DNA of 64,000 nucleotides from contig CP042428.1 in NCBI GenBank assembly GCA_024207135.1, positions 124,001 through 188,000 on the forward strand. The letters are read 5' to 3'. Source of the stretch: Arthrobacter sp. C2. GTDB taxonomy: Bacteria; Actinomycetota; Actinomycetes; Actinomycetales; Micrococcaceae. Position numbers and translations under genes: made by a program. The number at the start of each line of letters is the position of its first letter. The stretch's first letter is position 1. A model generated the notes under the pieces. It was not told the DNA's origin. It searched no databases and saw only the letters and a list, made by a program, of their open reading frames with translations. Of the stretch, positions 15,518 through 22,920 are shown piece after piece.

Positions 15518-17209
15518 TTATGCGCGAATCAGCTCAAATCCGACTACGCGAGACACTCCACCGGATGGCTTGGTTTCCATTTTGAGGTCCTTATCCCATT
15601 GGTAGCCTTTCACTCGCTTGCCGAACTGAGCATGGGCCATGGGAGTTCGTCGGTGCTTCCCACAAAGATCCATGTATCCGTCATAGAGTTCGGAGACCTT
15701 GACCGACTTGTTGATTGGGGTACCGGGGTTGTAGGTGAGGTTCGCATACTCCCGGAGGTATAGCCCGAGCAAATCTGATTCTTCGGCGGCTTCCCGTAGC
15801 CTGGCTTCCATTGGCTCAGTCTTGGGGAGCTTATTGTCGCAGTGGACCATGGCACCTTGATATGCCTGAATGAGCCTGACTGAAATGCCCTCGGCCTCGG
15901 CGTCCATCTTGCCGGGAAGGTCACTGTCCATTGGCTTACAGATTTGCCCGTCTTCACCACGCGAGTACGGCCCGGAGATGTTCACGTCATCCTTGGCCCA
16001 CTGGTCCGGGTGCGTTTCAGGGATGCGACGGTAGGGCATGAGCACTGGATAAAGCCTGTCTCGCAACTGGCTCTTGTTGGCGTCTGCTTTCAGCGGGTCA
16101 TTGGAGGTGATGACCATAATTCCTTGAGGCTCCACGCGTTCGGGCTGTGTCTGCATCCTGCGCACGATGTACTTACCGTTACCGGCGTAGTCCAGTAGGA
16201 AATTCTCGTCTACTTCATTGATGCACTCGGAGGCGACGACAACGCGAGAGTTTCGCATTTCATCCCTGAGGCGGGCTTGTTCGGTTCCATCTCGCATCTT
16301 CATCACGATGCGTTGGTCGTGCCGGGATACGTGGTCAGGATAGATGCGTTCCAGTAGCTCAGTGATCACGCCCTTGCCGCTGTTGGTTGCCCCGTAAAGG
16401 GAGACAAGGTGCTTCGAGTAGTGCCGGACCTGCCCCGAAAGTCCGATGCCCAAGAGCTGTTCGAGGATGCGTGCCTCTGAGCTGTCGTGGAAAGAGTCCG
16501 CACTGAGCATGTGACACCAGTTCGGAGCAACGGCCTTAGGGTTCCAGTTGTGCGGGATAGCTCGCCACACCAAACGGTCAGGCGAGGGTTCCAGTAGCTC
16601 CGGTTCCGGGTACTGCCATGCCCCGGTCGAATCTCGGAATGCTTTTTCGATGCTATGCATGTCGAGCACTCCGTTAGTGAAGACAAGATACTGCTTATCG
16701 TCGGCATCACGCGCGGTCGTATCCAACGGGAGCTTTCGTTGCAACATGGCGGCAACGGCCATTTGCCCCGCGTTGGAGTTCATCCGCTTCTGGATGATCT
16801 TAAGACCTCTAACAGCCGCTTTGATTCGTCCGTTGCTGTCGTTGATATCGGTCCCAGCTTTTGCGTTGGTCTCCTCCGTGACTTTCTGCTCCGGATTCCT
16901 CAACAGGAAATCATTCAGGAGCTTGTCGAGGAAGTAGAGGCCAAGGCCTGCGGTGATATCCACGGCGGCTCCATCCTCAACAGGCTTGTGCAACTGCCCG
17001 TCCCAGAGATACCACTGTTTTTGTGATGCGTCATAGCTGGCGAGGTCTTGCAGTTCCCCGGCGATTGCATCCGCGAGAGTTGCCTCACTCCACGGGACAG
17101 CATCCCGGAACTGCTCAGGCTCGAAAGAGGAAACCTCTTCGATGGTTTCATCCAGCCCGATAGTTTTGATTAGTTCATTGCGTAGTTCGTTCTGATTCTT
17201 TGTACTCAT
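15518..17209 (-). CDS. D5/P4-family primase-helicase (SF3 ATPase), element replication protein
   Basis: 563 residues. An N-terminal D5_N-type region (about 60-250, including the substrate segment TNGVLDMHS) precedes an SF3 helicase core: Walker A LYGATNSGKGVITELL near 270-280, Walker B-like RVVVASE near 325, and a sensor-type ITSNDPLKAD segment near 365. A winged-helix-like C-terminus with KRVKGYQWDKD closes it. The Walker A ends GKG where GKS or GKT is expected, which may weaken or alter nucleotide use. AAGGA lies about 10 nt before the ATG. The iteron region follows it directly, as expected if this protein binds and opens its own origin. No separate prim-pol gene is seen. Confidence 0.82.
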   Translation of the reverse strand: MSTKNQNELRNELIKTIGLDETIEEVSSFEPEQFRDAVPWSEATLADAIAGELQDLASYDASQKQWYLWDGQLHKPVEDGAAVDITAGLGLYFLDKLLNDFLLRNPEQKVTEETNAKAGTDINDSNGRIKAAVRGLKIIQKRMNSNAGQMAVAAMLQRKLPLDTTARDADDKQYLVFTNGVLDMHSIEKAFRDSTGAWQYPEPELLEPSPDRLVWRAIPHNWNPKAVAPNWCHMLSADSFHDSSEARILEQLLGIGLSGQVRHYSKHLVSLYGATNSGKGVITELLERIYPDHVSRHDQRIVMKMRDGTEQARLRDEMRNSRVVVASECINEVDENFLLDYAGNGKYIVRRMQTQPERVEPQGIMVITSNDPLKADANKSQLRDRLYPVLMPYRRIPETHPDQWAKDDVNISGPYSRGEDGQICKPMDSDLPGKMDAEAEGISVRLIQAYQGAMVHCDNKLPKTEPMEARLREAAEESDLLGLYLREYANLTYNPGTPINKSVKVSELYDGYMDLCGKHRRTPMAHAQFGKRVKGYQWDKDLKMETKPSGGVSRVVGFELIRA

Positions 17210-17298
17210 TGATTGTTGTCCTTACTGACATTGTTTACCTCCAAGAGGGTTTTGGGTTTGGTGCTGCATATATGCGTTCCGGCGAGCCGGTGCGGGTG

Positions 17299-17499
17299 TC
17301 ATCCTGTGACGTGGCTTTGGGCTAGTTCCTGCTCTTGCTGTGCAAGCTCCAGGAGCAACACGTTATTGGCGTGAGTCTCGTCCGCTAGCTTCATCTGGCG
17401 ACGATTCGCGTGATAGAGACGGAGACGTACCTTGTTCAGCTCCGAGCGGTCATGTAGACCCCTGAGGCTTTGGCGGGTGTTCTGGTTCGCGTGAGGCAT
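17299..17499 (-). CDS. 66-residue charged helical protein upstream of the primase
   Basis: Highly basic N-terminal half (NTRQSLRGLHDRSELNKVRL) and a Gln/Glu-rich helical end (LLELAQQEQELAQ). ATG 17499 has AAGGA about 10 nt upstream and is preferred over the longer frame beginning at 17601, which runs through a hairpin. It lies 90 bp before the primase on the same strand and is probably in one transcript with it. Its size and charge would suit a replication accessory protein, regulator or excision factor, but no helix-turn-helix is evident. Confidence 0.6.
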   Translation of the reverse strand: MPHANQNTRQSLRGLHDRSELNKVRLRLYHANRRQMKLADETHANNVLLLELAQQEQELAQSHVTG

Positions 17500-17597
17500 G
17501 AATGGATATTCCTTACTATGAGTTATTATGCACAGTTTCGGATTAAAGAGGGACTGTGCGTAGAGGCAAAAAAATGGTCGCCCGATTGGATGCATTG

Positions 17598-17630
17598 GCA
17601 CGGCCTGTTGATATGGTCAACAGGCCGTGC
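17598..17630. promoter_or_regulatory. Perfect 14-bp inverted repeat upstream of the replication genes
   Basis: Arms GCACGGCCTGTTGA and TCAACAGGCCGTGC separated by TATGG. No T run follows on either strand, which argues against a simple terminator. As DNA it is a good dimer-binding operator; as RNA it would form a stable hairpin in the 5' leader of the 66-residue protein and primase transcript. Confidence 0.5.
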
Positions 17631-17838
17631 AATTCAATGTCAGGCTGGACAGGCCTTGAGATAAGGATTCGGAATACCTTACTCGAATAGTATACCACAT
17701 GTTTATAACGATTTCAAGCGTGGCTTGCTTTTGGTTAACATGGTGTGCTAATGACTCGTACCCCACCCCCAAATAAGTCTAGGTATGTACTCCATACCCA
17801 CCGACCCCCAAGTAAGTACCCTTTTGGGCATCAAAAAA

Positions 17839-17858
17839 GGAGCCGTGTGGACAGCTCC
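17839..17858 (-). terminator. Second terminator behind the integrase gene
   Basis: On the minus strand GGAGC and GCTCC flank a 10-nt loop, with TTTTTT directly after. The stem is short, but the T run is the best in the element. Confidence 0.5.
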
Positions 17859-17965
17859 TGTGCGCGCGTACTTCGAGCATGGGTCTGGGTCCGGTGTTCG
17901 TGTCCTTTGGGTTGAAACGGAAAATTGAGCAGCCTCCATTCTACCTAAGAATGGTTCGCAAAGGA

Positions 17966-17992
17966 AGGCCCCTACCAAAAGGCAAGGGGCCT
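17966..17992 (-). terminator. Terminator of the integrase gene
   Basis: Perfect 8-bp arms AGGCCCCT and AGGGGCCT, loop of 11, with TCCTTTG after it on the minus strand, 39 bp beyond the integrase stop. Confidence 0.6.
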
Positions 17993-18030
17993 GCGTCCTA
18001 CGGCGCGCGATCGCCGGTTACTCATGTGGT

Positions 18031-19644
18031 TCATCCAGGATTCTGGGCGGATGGCTCCCAAAGCTGTTTGCCCACCTCGGAAATCTCGAACTCAATGTCA
18101 TCGGTGAAAGTTGGACCCGTGAGGTTCTTGGGCTTCTTGGGCAACTTGGGCTTTTCCCAGAGTGGCTCAGGAGTGGATGATGCCCTGCTCGGCAGTTCGG
18201 GGAGTTCCCACGGGTGCAGTGATTCCAACAGGGTCGCAACGTGAGCGTCCCGGAGCTTCTCGCCCAACGGCGTATAGGCGTAGTCGATGACATCCTCGGA
18301 GAACCGTTTGCCCTGACCGCCTCGGCTGATCTTGATTTCCGCAAACACGGAGGCCAGGAGATCCCGCCTAAGCTCTATCGGTGCGGCCTTCCATCCGGAC
18401 AGCTCGAAGCCCTCGAAGATGCTCACGGTCTTGTCTTGGTTGAGGTTGAACAACTCTGCATCCAGCCCGGATATCTTCTCGGCGTGCTTGGCTTCTTTGT
18501 CGGCAATGAGTGACGGGCGTAGACCTGCCTCAATCGCTTCTGAGAGCCACTCGTCATGTTCCATGGAGATCCGGAGCTTCTCTCCCTGCGCCTCGGCGAG
18601 GCGGCGTGCTGTGCCCTCCTGTTGTGCCCTGACCTCATTGTGTTGGGACAGGAGATCAAGTGCGCGGATGCTGACGGCATCTTCCAGTGGTTCGGCTGTG
18701 ATCGTGACATGTTTCGTCGTGGGGCACCGGTAGGTTCTGGGGGAGCCCGTGCCGCCTCGTTGTCCAGCGTTCATCCCACGGTCGCAAACTACGCACTGAA
18801 TGATGTTGGTCAGCAATCGGACGTCGTGCCGTGTGATCGTACTGTCACGCTTCCCTGTGCGCTTGGATTCGATCCGGAGCTGAATAGCATCGAACTGATC
18901 CTTGGTGAGAAGGGGCTTCCAGTCTTTGAGTACATACAGTGTTCCTTGGTAGTCCTGCATCCCGTAGAGTCGCGGCCTCGTGAAGTAGTTCCGAACGGTT
19001 CCGGAGGTCCACGCCTTGCCGCCTTGTTTGCCGGTCTGTGGAGTCTTGAGGCCTTGAAGGTTCCACAACTCGGAGACCTTGAAGAATGACCATTCACCGG
19101 AGGCCAGCTTCTCTGCGGCCTCAACGACTGCCTGAGCTTCCGCTTTGACCCAAGAGCCGTCCCGCTCTTGACCGAATGGGCGGATCGAACCGCGATACTT
19201 CCCCGTCTCAGCAATGCGTTGGTTTGCCAGCTTTTGACGCTCGGATTTCTTCTCACCCTCGGCGGCGTCGATTGCCGAACGGATGATGGAAATCATGCCA
19301 GCATCGGAGGTAGCAAAATCCAACTTGCCGCCGTCGCACATGTAGCCCGTGATCCCGGCTCCCTTGATGCGGAGGGTGTCCAGCACGTCTCGGCTGAGTC
19401 TGTCTTGCTTGTAGGCAACCACCACAGCGGGGGCATCCAGTAGGAGCCGTTCGAAGTCTGGGCGCTCTGCTCCATTGGTGGCAGAGATCGAGTTGTCTTG
19501 GTAGATCTCGCCCAAGGTCCAGCCCTTGGCCGTGATGAATTCCTTACAGGCCTTGATCTGGGAGGAAACGCTCGCGCCCTCGTCTTCGGTTCCCTGCTTC
19601 TTGTCCCGCGAGATTCGGGCGTAAATCGCCGCTGTAGTTGTCAT
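18031..19644 (-). CDS. int: Large serine recombinase (site-specific integrase)
   Basis: 537 residues. N-terminal resolvase domain with YARISRDKK and nucleophile Ser12, the VVAYKQDRLSRD segment (active-site Arg) and EKKSERQKLANQRIAE helix, followed by a recombinase domain (about 150-250, GSIRPFGQERDG), a zinc-ribbon region with CVVC near 285 and a later YRC, and a coiled-coil segment near 345-400, the order of phiC31/Bxb1-type integrases. Such enzymes act on attP x attB without host factors. Only 38 bp separate its start codon from the attR core. No recombination directionality factor is recognised nearby. The start ATG 19644 lacks a clear Shine-Dalgarno; GATAAT 8 nt upstream suggests a leaderless message. 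Confidence 0.93.
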   Translation of the reverse strand: MTTTAAIYARISRDKKQGTEDEGASVSSQIKACKEFITAKGWTLGEIYQDNSISATNGAERPDFERLLLDAPAVVVAYKQDRLSRDVLDTLRIKGAGITGYMCDGGKLDFATSDAGMISIIRSAIDAAEGEKKSERQKLANQRIAETGKYRGSIRPFGQERDGSWVKAEAQAVVEAAEKLASGEWSFFKVSELWNLQGLKTPQTGKQGGKAWTSGTVRNYFTRPRLYGMQDYQGTLYVLKDWKPLLTKDQFDAIQLRIESKRTGKRDSTITRHDVRLLTNIIQCVVCDRGMNAGQRGGTGSPRTYRCPTTKHVTITAEPLEDAVSIRALDLLSQHNEVRAQQEGTARRLAEAQGEKLRISMEHDEWLSEAIEAGLRPSLIADKEAKHAEKISGLDAELFNLNQDKTVSIFEGFELSGWKAAPIELRRDLLASVFAEIKISRGGQGKRFSEDVIDYAYTPLGEKLRDAHVATLLESLHPWELPELPSRASSTPEPLWEKPKLPKKPKNLTGPTFTDDIEFEISEVGKQLWEPSAQNPG

Positions 19645-19652
19645 GGAGCAAG

Positions 19653-19682
19653 ATTATCTCAACATAGGTACTTTGTGGTCAT
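19653..19682 (-). promoter_or_regulatory. Putative integrase promoter abutting attR
   Basis: On the minus strand ATGACC (19677-19682) directly adjoins the att core, with an 18-bp spacer to GATAAT (19653-19658), which lies 8 nt before the integrase ATG. The promoter would therefore be on the element arm and stay with int after excision, while sequence upstream of -35 changes with attachment state. Confidence 0.4.
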
Positions 19683-19803
19683 GGGTTGGGTCATGATCAC
19701 TTTAATGAGCGCGTTGCTTGTTGCGGCGCTCCTGGCCATCGCCGGCCCGCGCCTGGAAGAGCTGTTCAACCAAGCGATCGACCGGGTTGCGGGGATGGGC
19801 TAG
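19681..19803 (+). pseudogene. 3' fragment of Tad-locus pilin-like gene, with a new ATG supplied by the element
   Basis: Codons from 19684 onward continue the frame of the 5' fragment: GWVMI from the core, then TLMSALLVAALLAIAGPRLEELF, a hydrophobic helix followed by a charged tail, stop at 19801-19803. Two element bases (AT at 19681-19682) plus the core G make an in-frame ATG, so a 40-residue version lacking the polar leader could be translated if transcribed. No ribosome site is visible before it. In the unoccupied chromosome the full protein would have 77 residues. Confidence 0.75.
19683..19698. repeat. attR core (16 bp)
   Basis: GGGTTGGGTCATGATC, identical to the attL core. In the rebuilt attB the core is flanked by inverted AACGCG (10053-10058) and CGCGTT (19710-19715), placed almost symmetrically about its centre, as expected for a serine-integrase attB of about 40-60 bp. 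Confidence 0.9.
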
Positions 19804-19813
19804 CGACGCGCGC

Positions 19814-20221
19814 ATGCCACGGCCCATCGAATCCCGGAAGCACGGCACGCAGGAGAACCAGCAAGGTTCGGCGGTCGCCGAATTCGTGATGGTCTCCGCG
19901 CTGCTGATCGCGGTGTTCATGGGCATCTTGCAGCTGACTTTTGCGCTGCATGTGCGCAACACGCTCATGGATGCCGCGGCGGCCGGCGCCAGATACGGAA
20001 CCCTGGCCGACCGCGGGCCCGGCGACGGGGTGCGCCGCACCCAGGAACTGATCCGCGGGGCGCTCAGCGACCGGTTCGCTTCCAATGTGCACGCCACCCC
20101 CATCGACATCGGCGGCACACCGGGCGTGCGGATCACCGTGCGGGCAGGAATCCCGCTCTTCGGTATGGTCCCCTTCATGGGCGAGTTCGTGGTCCGGGGG
20201 GAGTCGGTGCGCTATGGATAG
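19814..20221 (+). CDS. tadE: TadE-like pseudopilin
   Basis: 135 residues. A polar leader of about 25 residues ends in QQGSAVAEFVMVSALLIAVFM, the TadE signature in which a prepilin peptidase would cut before the hydrophobic helix and a glutamate follows at about +5. The rest is a periplasm-facing domain ending GEFVVRGESVRYG. TadE/TadF proteins are minor pilins needed for Flp pilus assembly. The gene starts 10 bp after the pilin-like fragment and its stop overlaps the next start, so in the unoccupied site it is the continuation of the tadABC operon. Confidence 0.85.
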   Translation: MPRPIESRKHGTQENQQGSAVAEFVMVSALLIAVFMGILQLTFALHVRNTLMDAAAAGARYGTLADRGPGDGVRRTQELIRGALSDRFASNVHATPIDIGGTPGVRITVRAGIPLFGMVPFMGEFVVRGESVRYG

Positions 20222-20765
20222 GGCACGAGGGCACGCCGTTCCCCGGGAGGTCGGTTCCCGGCACCGGCGACCGGGTAACGCATGCCGTCCCGCCGCCGCG
20301 ATCCGGGCCACAACCGCGGCCGGCCCCGCAGCAACCTGCCTGCGTCGTCGGGCCTCCCGCGGCGCACAGGACGGCTCGTCCATCATCGAATTCATCTTCC
20401 TGGTGGTGCTGCTGCTGGTGCCGCTGGTCTATCTGGTGGTGGGCGCCGCGCACGTCCAGGCGGCCAGCTACGCCGCGGTGGGAGCGGCGGACCACGCCGC
20501 CAAGGTCTTCGTCACCGCCCAAACCGAAGGCCAAGGCCGTGCAAGGGCGGCCGATGCCGTGCAACGCGCCGCGGCCAACATGGAGGTCGGGCCCGGCCGC
20601 ACGCATTTCACCTACAGCTGCCGGGGCACCTGCCTGAGTGCGGGAAGCACCGTGACGGTCCATGTGTCCATTGAAACGGTCCTCCCGCTGCTCCCCGAGG
20701 GCTGGAGTTGGCGCACCGGCAGCGTCCAATCCGACGCAACCCAGCGGGTCGATCGATATGGGTAG
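20214..20765 (+). CDS. TadE/TadF-like pseudopilin
   Basis: 183 residues with a long, basic leader, then GAQDGSSIIEFIFLVVLLLVPLVYLV, the prepilin-like junction (glycine, then E at +5 region) and hydrophobic helix, and an external domain with a CRGTC cysteine pair. The start ATG 20214 lies within the tadE 3' end; the leader is unusually long (about 55 residues) and Arg-rich, so a later start is possible. It is the second pseudopilin of the locus and is coupled to the third gene by an 8-bp overlap. Confidence 0.75.
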   Translation: MDRARGHAVPREVGSRHRRPGNACRPAAAIRATTAAGPAATCLRRRASRGAQDGSSIIEFIFLVVLLLVPLVYLVVGAAHVQAASYAAVGAADHAAKVFVTAQTEGQGRARAADAVQRAAANMEVGPGRTHFTYSCRGTCLSAGSTVTVHVSIETVLPLLPEGWSWRTGSVQSDATQRVDRYG

Positions 20766-21291
20766 CCGCACGGGAATACGCGCGAAGCCCCGCCCGGGGG
20801 ATACTCTCGCACCCTGGCCAGCCTCCGGGGGCCACCGGAGCACGGTGCGAACCATGATTCCTCCGGGGCGCGAAGCGGGCCAGTCCATGGTGCTGATCAT
20901 CGGAATGGTAGCGATCGCCCTGCTAGCCATCAGCGTCGTGCTCGCCGCCACGGCGGTCAACGTCCAGGCGCACAAGCTCCTGTCGGTGGCCGACGGTGCG
21001 GTCGCTGCGGCGGCCGACAACTTCGAGCTCACCGCCGGGGGCGAGGACATCGCCACGCTCCGCCTGCAGCCATCCGAGGTCCGGCACGCTGCGGAAAAAT
21101 ACCTCGGTGACGTCAACGCCGGGGCGGGCTTTTCCAACCTGCACATCGTTGCCGCCGGGGTTGAACCGGATGCAGTCACCGCACATGTGCGGCTCGGTGC
21201 GGTCGTGCATCCGCCGATCATCGGCTGGGTGGTCCCGGGCGGCGTGAATATCCGGGTGGACGCCTACGCCCGGACGCTGCTTTCGCGCTGA
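20758..21291 (+). CDS. TadG-related pilus assembly protein / secretion-neighbourhood TadE-like protein
   Basis: 177 residues. After a polar N-terminus the segment REAGQSMVLIIGMVAIALLAISVVLAATAV is a signal anchor of the putative Flp-pilus assembly TadE/G-like type (Rv3660c-neighbourhood proteins), followed by an external domain with a helix (LLSVADGAVAAAADNFEL) and a beta-rich end. ATG 20758 overlaps the previous stop; ATG 20854, giving MIPPGREAGQS, is an alternative. It is the last gene of the tad operon. Confidence 0.75.
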   Translation: MGSRTGIRAKPRPGDTLAPWPASGGHRSTVRTMIPPGREAGQSMVLIIGMVAIALLAISVVLAATAVNVQAHKLLSVADGAVAAAADNFELTAGGEDIATLRLQPSEVRHAAEKYLGDVNAGAGFSNLHIVAAGVEPDAVTAHVRLGAVVHPPIIGWVVPGGVNIRVDAYARTLLSR

Positions 21292-21495
21292 ATCGCTGCT
21301 CCGCGGGCACTGGGCTGTGGGTGCGGGGCTGTGGGTACTGGGCCAGCCGGCTGGACCTGGGCCACGGCGCTCGCCGGGATCGCCAGCAGGCCGTATCCGA
21401 ACCGCGGCACAGCTCCGGCGTTCCCGGACGCATTGGCCACAATCGCCGGCCGGGGCAATGCCTGGCCCCGCAAATGTCGTAGGCTGGAAACTACC

Positions 21496-22611
21496 ATGGC
21501 TTCAACTGACTTTTCTGCCGAAATCAAATCACTGCGCTCCACCTATGCCTCCATTGAAGAGGTCTCCGATGTGCCGCGCATCCGTGCGGACATTGAAATG
21601 CTCTCCGAGGAAGCCGGCGTTCCCGATCTTTGGGACAACCCGGCCGCCGCGCAGGTCGTCACCTCCAAGCTTTCGCACCGCCAATCCGAGCTTGAGCGAC
21701 TGACCGTCATCCACAACCGCATCGAGGATCTGGAAGTGCTCGTCGAACTCGCGGAAATGGAAGGTGACGCCGACACCTTGCAGGAGGCCGAGACCGAATT
21801 CAAGTCGGTGCGCAAGGCATTGGCCGACTTGGAAGTGGTGACCCTGCTCTCCGGCGAATTTGATTCGCGCGAGGCCGTCGTCACCATCCGTGCCGGGGCC
21901 GGAGGCGTGGACGCAGCCGATTTCGCCGAGATGCTGATGCGCATGTACCTGCGTTGGGCGGAAAAGCACGGCTACTCCACCCGGGTCATGGACACCTCAT
22001 ACGCCGAAGAGGCCGGCCTGAAGTCAGCGACCTTCGAGGTCAACGCCCCGTACGCATTCGGCACGCTGTCGGTCGAGGCCGGAACCCACCGCCTGGTGCG
22101 CATCTCGCCTTTCGACAACCAGGGCCGCCGCCAGACATCCTTCGCCGCGGTCGAGGTCATCCCGCTGATCGAGCAAAACGACTCCATCGAGATCCCGGAA
22201 AATGAGATCCGCGTCGATGTGTACCGTTCCTCGGGCCCCGGCGGGCAGTCCGTGAACACCACCGACTCCGCGGTGCGCATGACCCACATCCCCACGGGCA
22301 TCGTGGTGTCGATGCAGAACGAAAAGTCGCAGATCCAGAACCGCGCGGCCGCGCTGCGCGTTCTGCAGTCGCGACTGTTGCTCGTGAAGAAGGCCGAACA
22401 GGACGCACAAAAGAAGCAGATGGCCGGCGACGTGAAGGCTTCGTGGGGCGACCAGATGCGCTCCTACGTGCTCAACCCCTACCAAATGGTCAAGGACCTG
22501 CGCACCGAGCACGAGGTTGGAAACACCTCTTCGGTGCTCGATGGCGAAATCGACGACTTCATCGACGCCGGGATCCGCTGGCGCGCCGCGCAGCGCCGCC
22601 CGGGGGCCTAA
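21496..22611 (+). CDS. prfB: Peptide chain release factor 2
   Basis: 371-residue RF2 that reads UGA and UAA in the ribosomal A site. The catalytic GGQ lies near residue 248 ([17 protein letters not shown]) and the decoding SPF tripeptide near 200 ([14 protein letters not shown]). [18 protein letters not shown] marks domain 2. There is no in-frame TGA near codon 25, so the autoregulatory programmed frameshift known in E. coli is absent. A strong hairpin follows the gene, so it is separated from the downstream CoA-transferase pair. Confidence 0.97.
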   Translation: MASTDFSAEIKSLRSTYASIEEVSDVPRIRADIEMLSEEAGVPDLWDNPAAAQVVTSKLSHRQSELERLTVIHNRIEDLEVLVELAEMEGDADTLQEAETEFKSVRKALADLEVVTLLSGEFDSREAVVTIRAGAGGVDAADFAEMLMRMYLRWAEKHGYSTRVMDTSYAEEAGLKSATFEVNAPYAFGTLSVEAGTHRLVRISPFDNQGRRQTSFAAVEVIPLIEQNDSIEIPENEIRVDVYRSSGPGGQSVNTTDSAVRMTHIPTGIVVSMQNEKSQIQNRAAALRVLQSRLLLVKKAEQDAQKKQMAGDVKASWGDQMRSYVLNPYQMVKDLRTEHEVGNTSSVLDGEIDDFIDAGIRWRAAQRRPGA

Positions 22612-22625
22612 ACACGCACCAACGC

Positions 22626-22676
22626 GAAGGAGGTCCCGCAGGCACATTTTGACCATGTGCCTGTGGGACCTCCTTC
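22626..22676 (+). terminator. Terminator of prfB
   Basis: A 22-nt arm on each side (22626-22647 and 22655-22676) pairs with one G-U, around a 7-nt loop. It starts 14 bp after the prfB stop. No other feature was found in the 309-bp gap to the next gene, which should also hold the CoA-transferase promoter. Confidence 0.8.
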
Positions 22677-22920
22677 GTTGTCTGCCTGGAGGCAGGAACA
22701 TGGGCGCATGGGCGAAAGCCTGGCCGCAATCTCGGGAGGCCGGCCGACCCGTTCGGCGGCCCATTGGGCCCTATGGGTGAATTTCCCGCTTGGACGTCCT
22801 ACGATGTGGCTAAGGAACCACACGCAGGTCATGCGATGCCAAGCACCAAGCAGGGGTGCTTCGCGCCAACCGGTATGTGGTCTCCGGGTATCGTCCATCC
22901 GCAATCCCAGGAGTGCAGGA

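Larger units (their letters stand above)
17500..18030. other. 531-bp control region between integrase and replication genes
   Basis: No convincing gene. It holds a perfect 14-bp hairpin (17598-17630), AT-rich DNA around 17680-17740 that may carry the promoter for the small-protein/primase transcript, and two terminators for the integrase message (17839-17858 and 17966-17992). Confidence 0.5.
10069..19698. mobile_element. 9.6-kb serine-integrase integrative element (satellite- or plasmid-like) inserted in pilin-like gene
   Basis: Bounded by perfect 16-bp direct repeats whose removal restores a single reading frame. Contents from left: a two-helix membrane protein (plus strand), then minus-strand genes for a 46-residue protein, a YjzC-like protein, three small membrane proteins, a small serine recombinase, a zinc-ribbon/DUF2510 protein, a primase-helicase, a 66-residue protein and the large serine integrase abutting attR. 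Codon and base composition are visibly less G+C rich than the flanks. It has replication and integration functions but no visible virion, lysis or conjugation genes and no recognisable repressor or recombination directionality factor. Confidence 0.9.

Noticed and set aside
10069-19698. Complete prophage
   Set aside because: No terminase, portal, capsid, tail or lysis gene is recognisable and 9.6 kb is too short for a tailed phage.
21496-21640. Programmed frameshift in prfB
   Set aside because: No in-frame TGA and no shifty CTTTGA site near codon 25; the reading frame is continuous.
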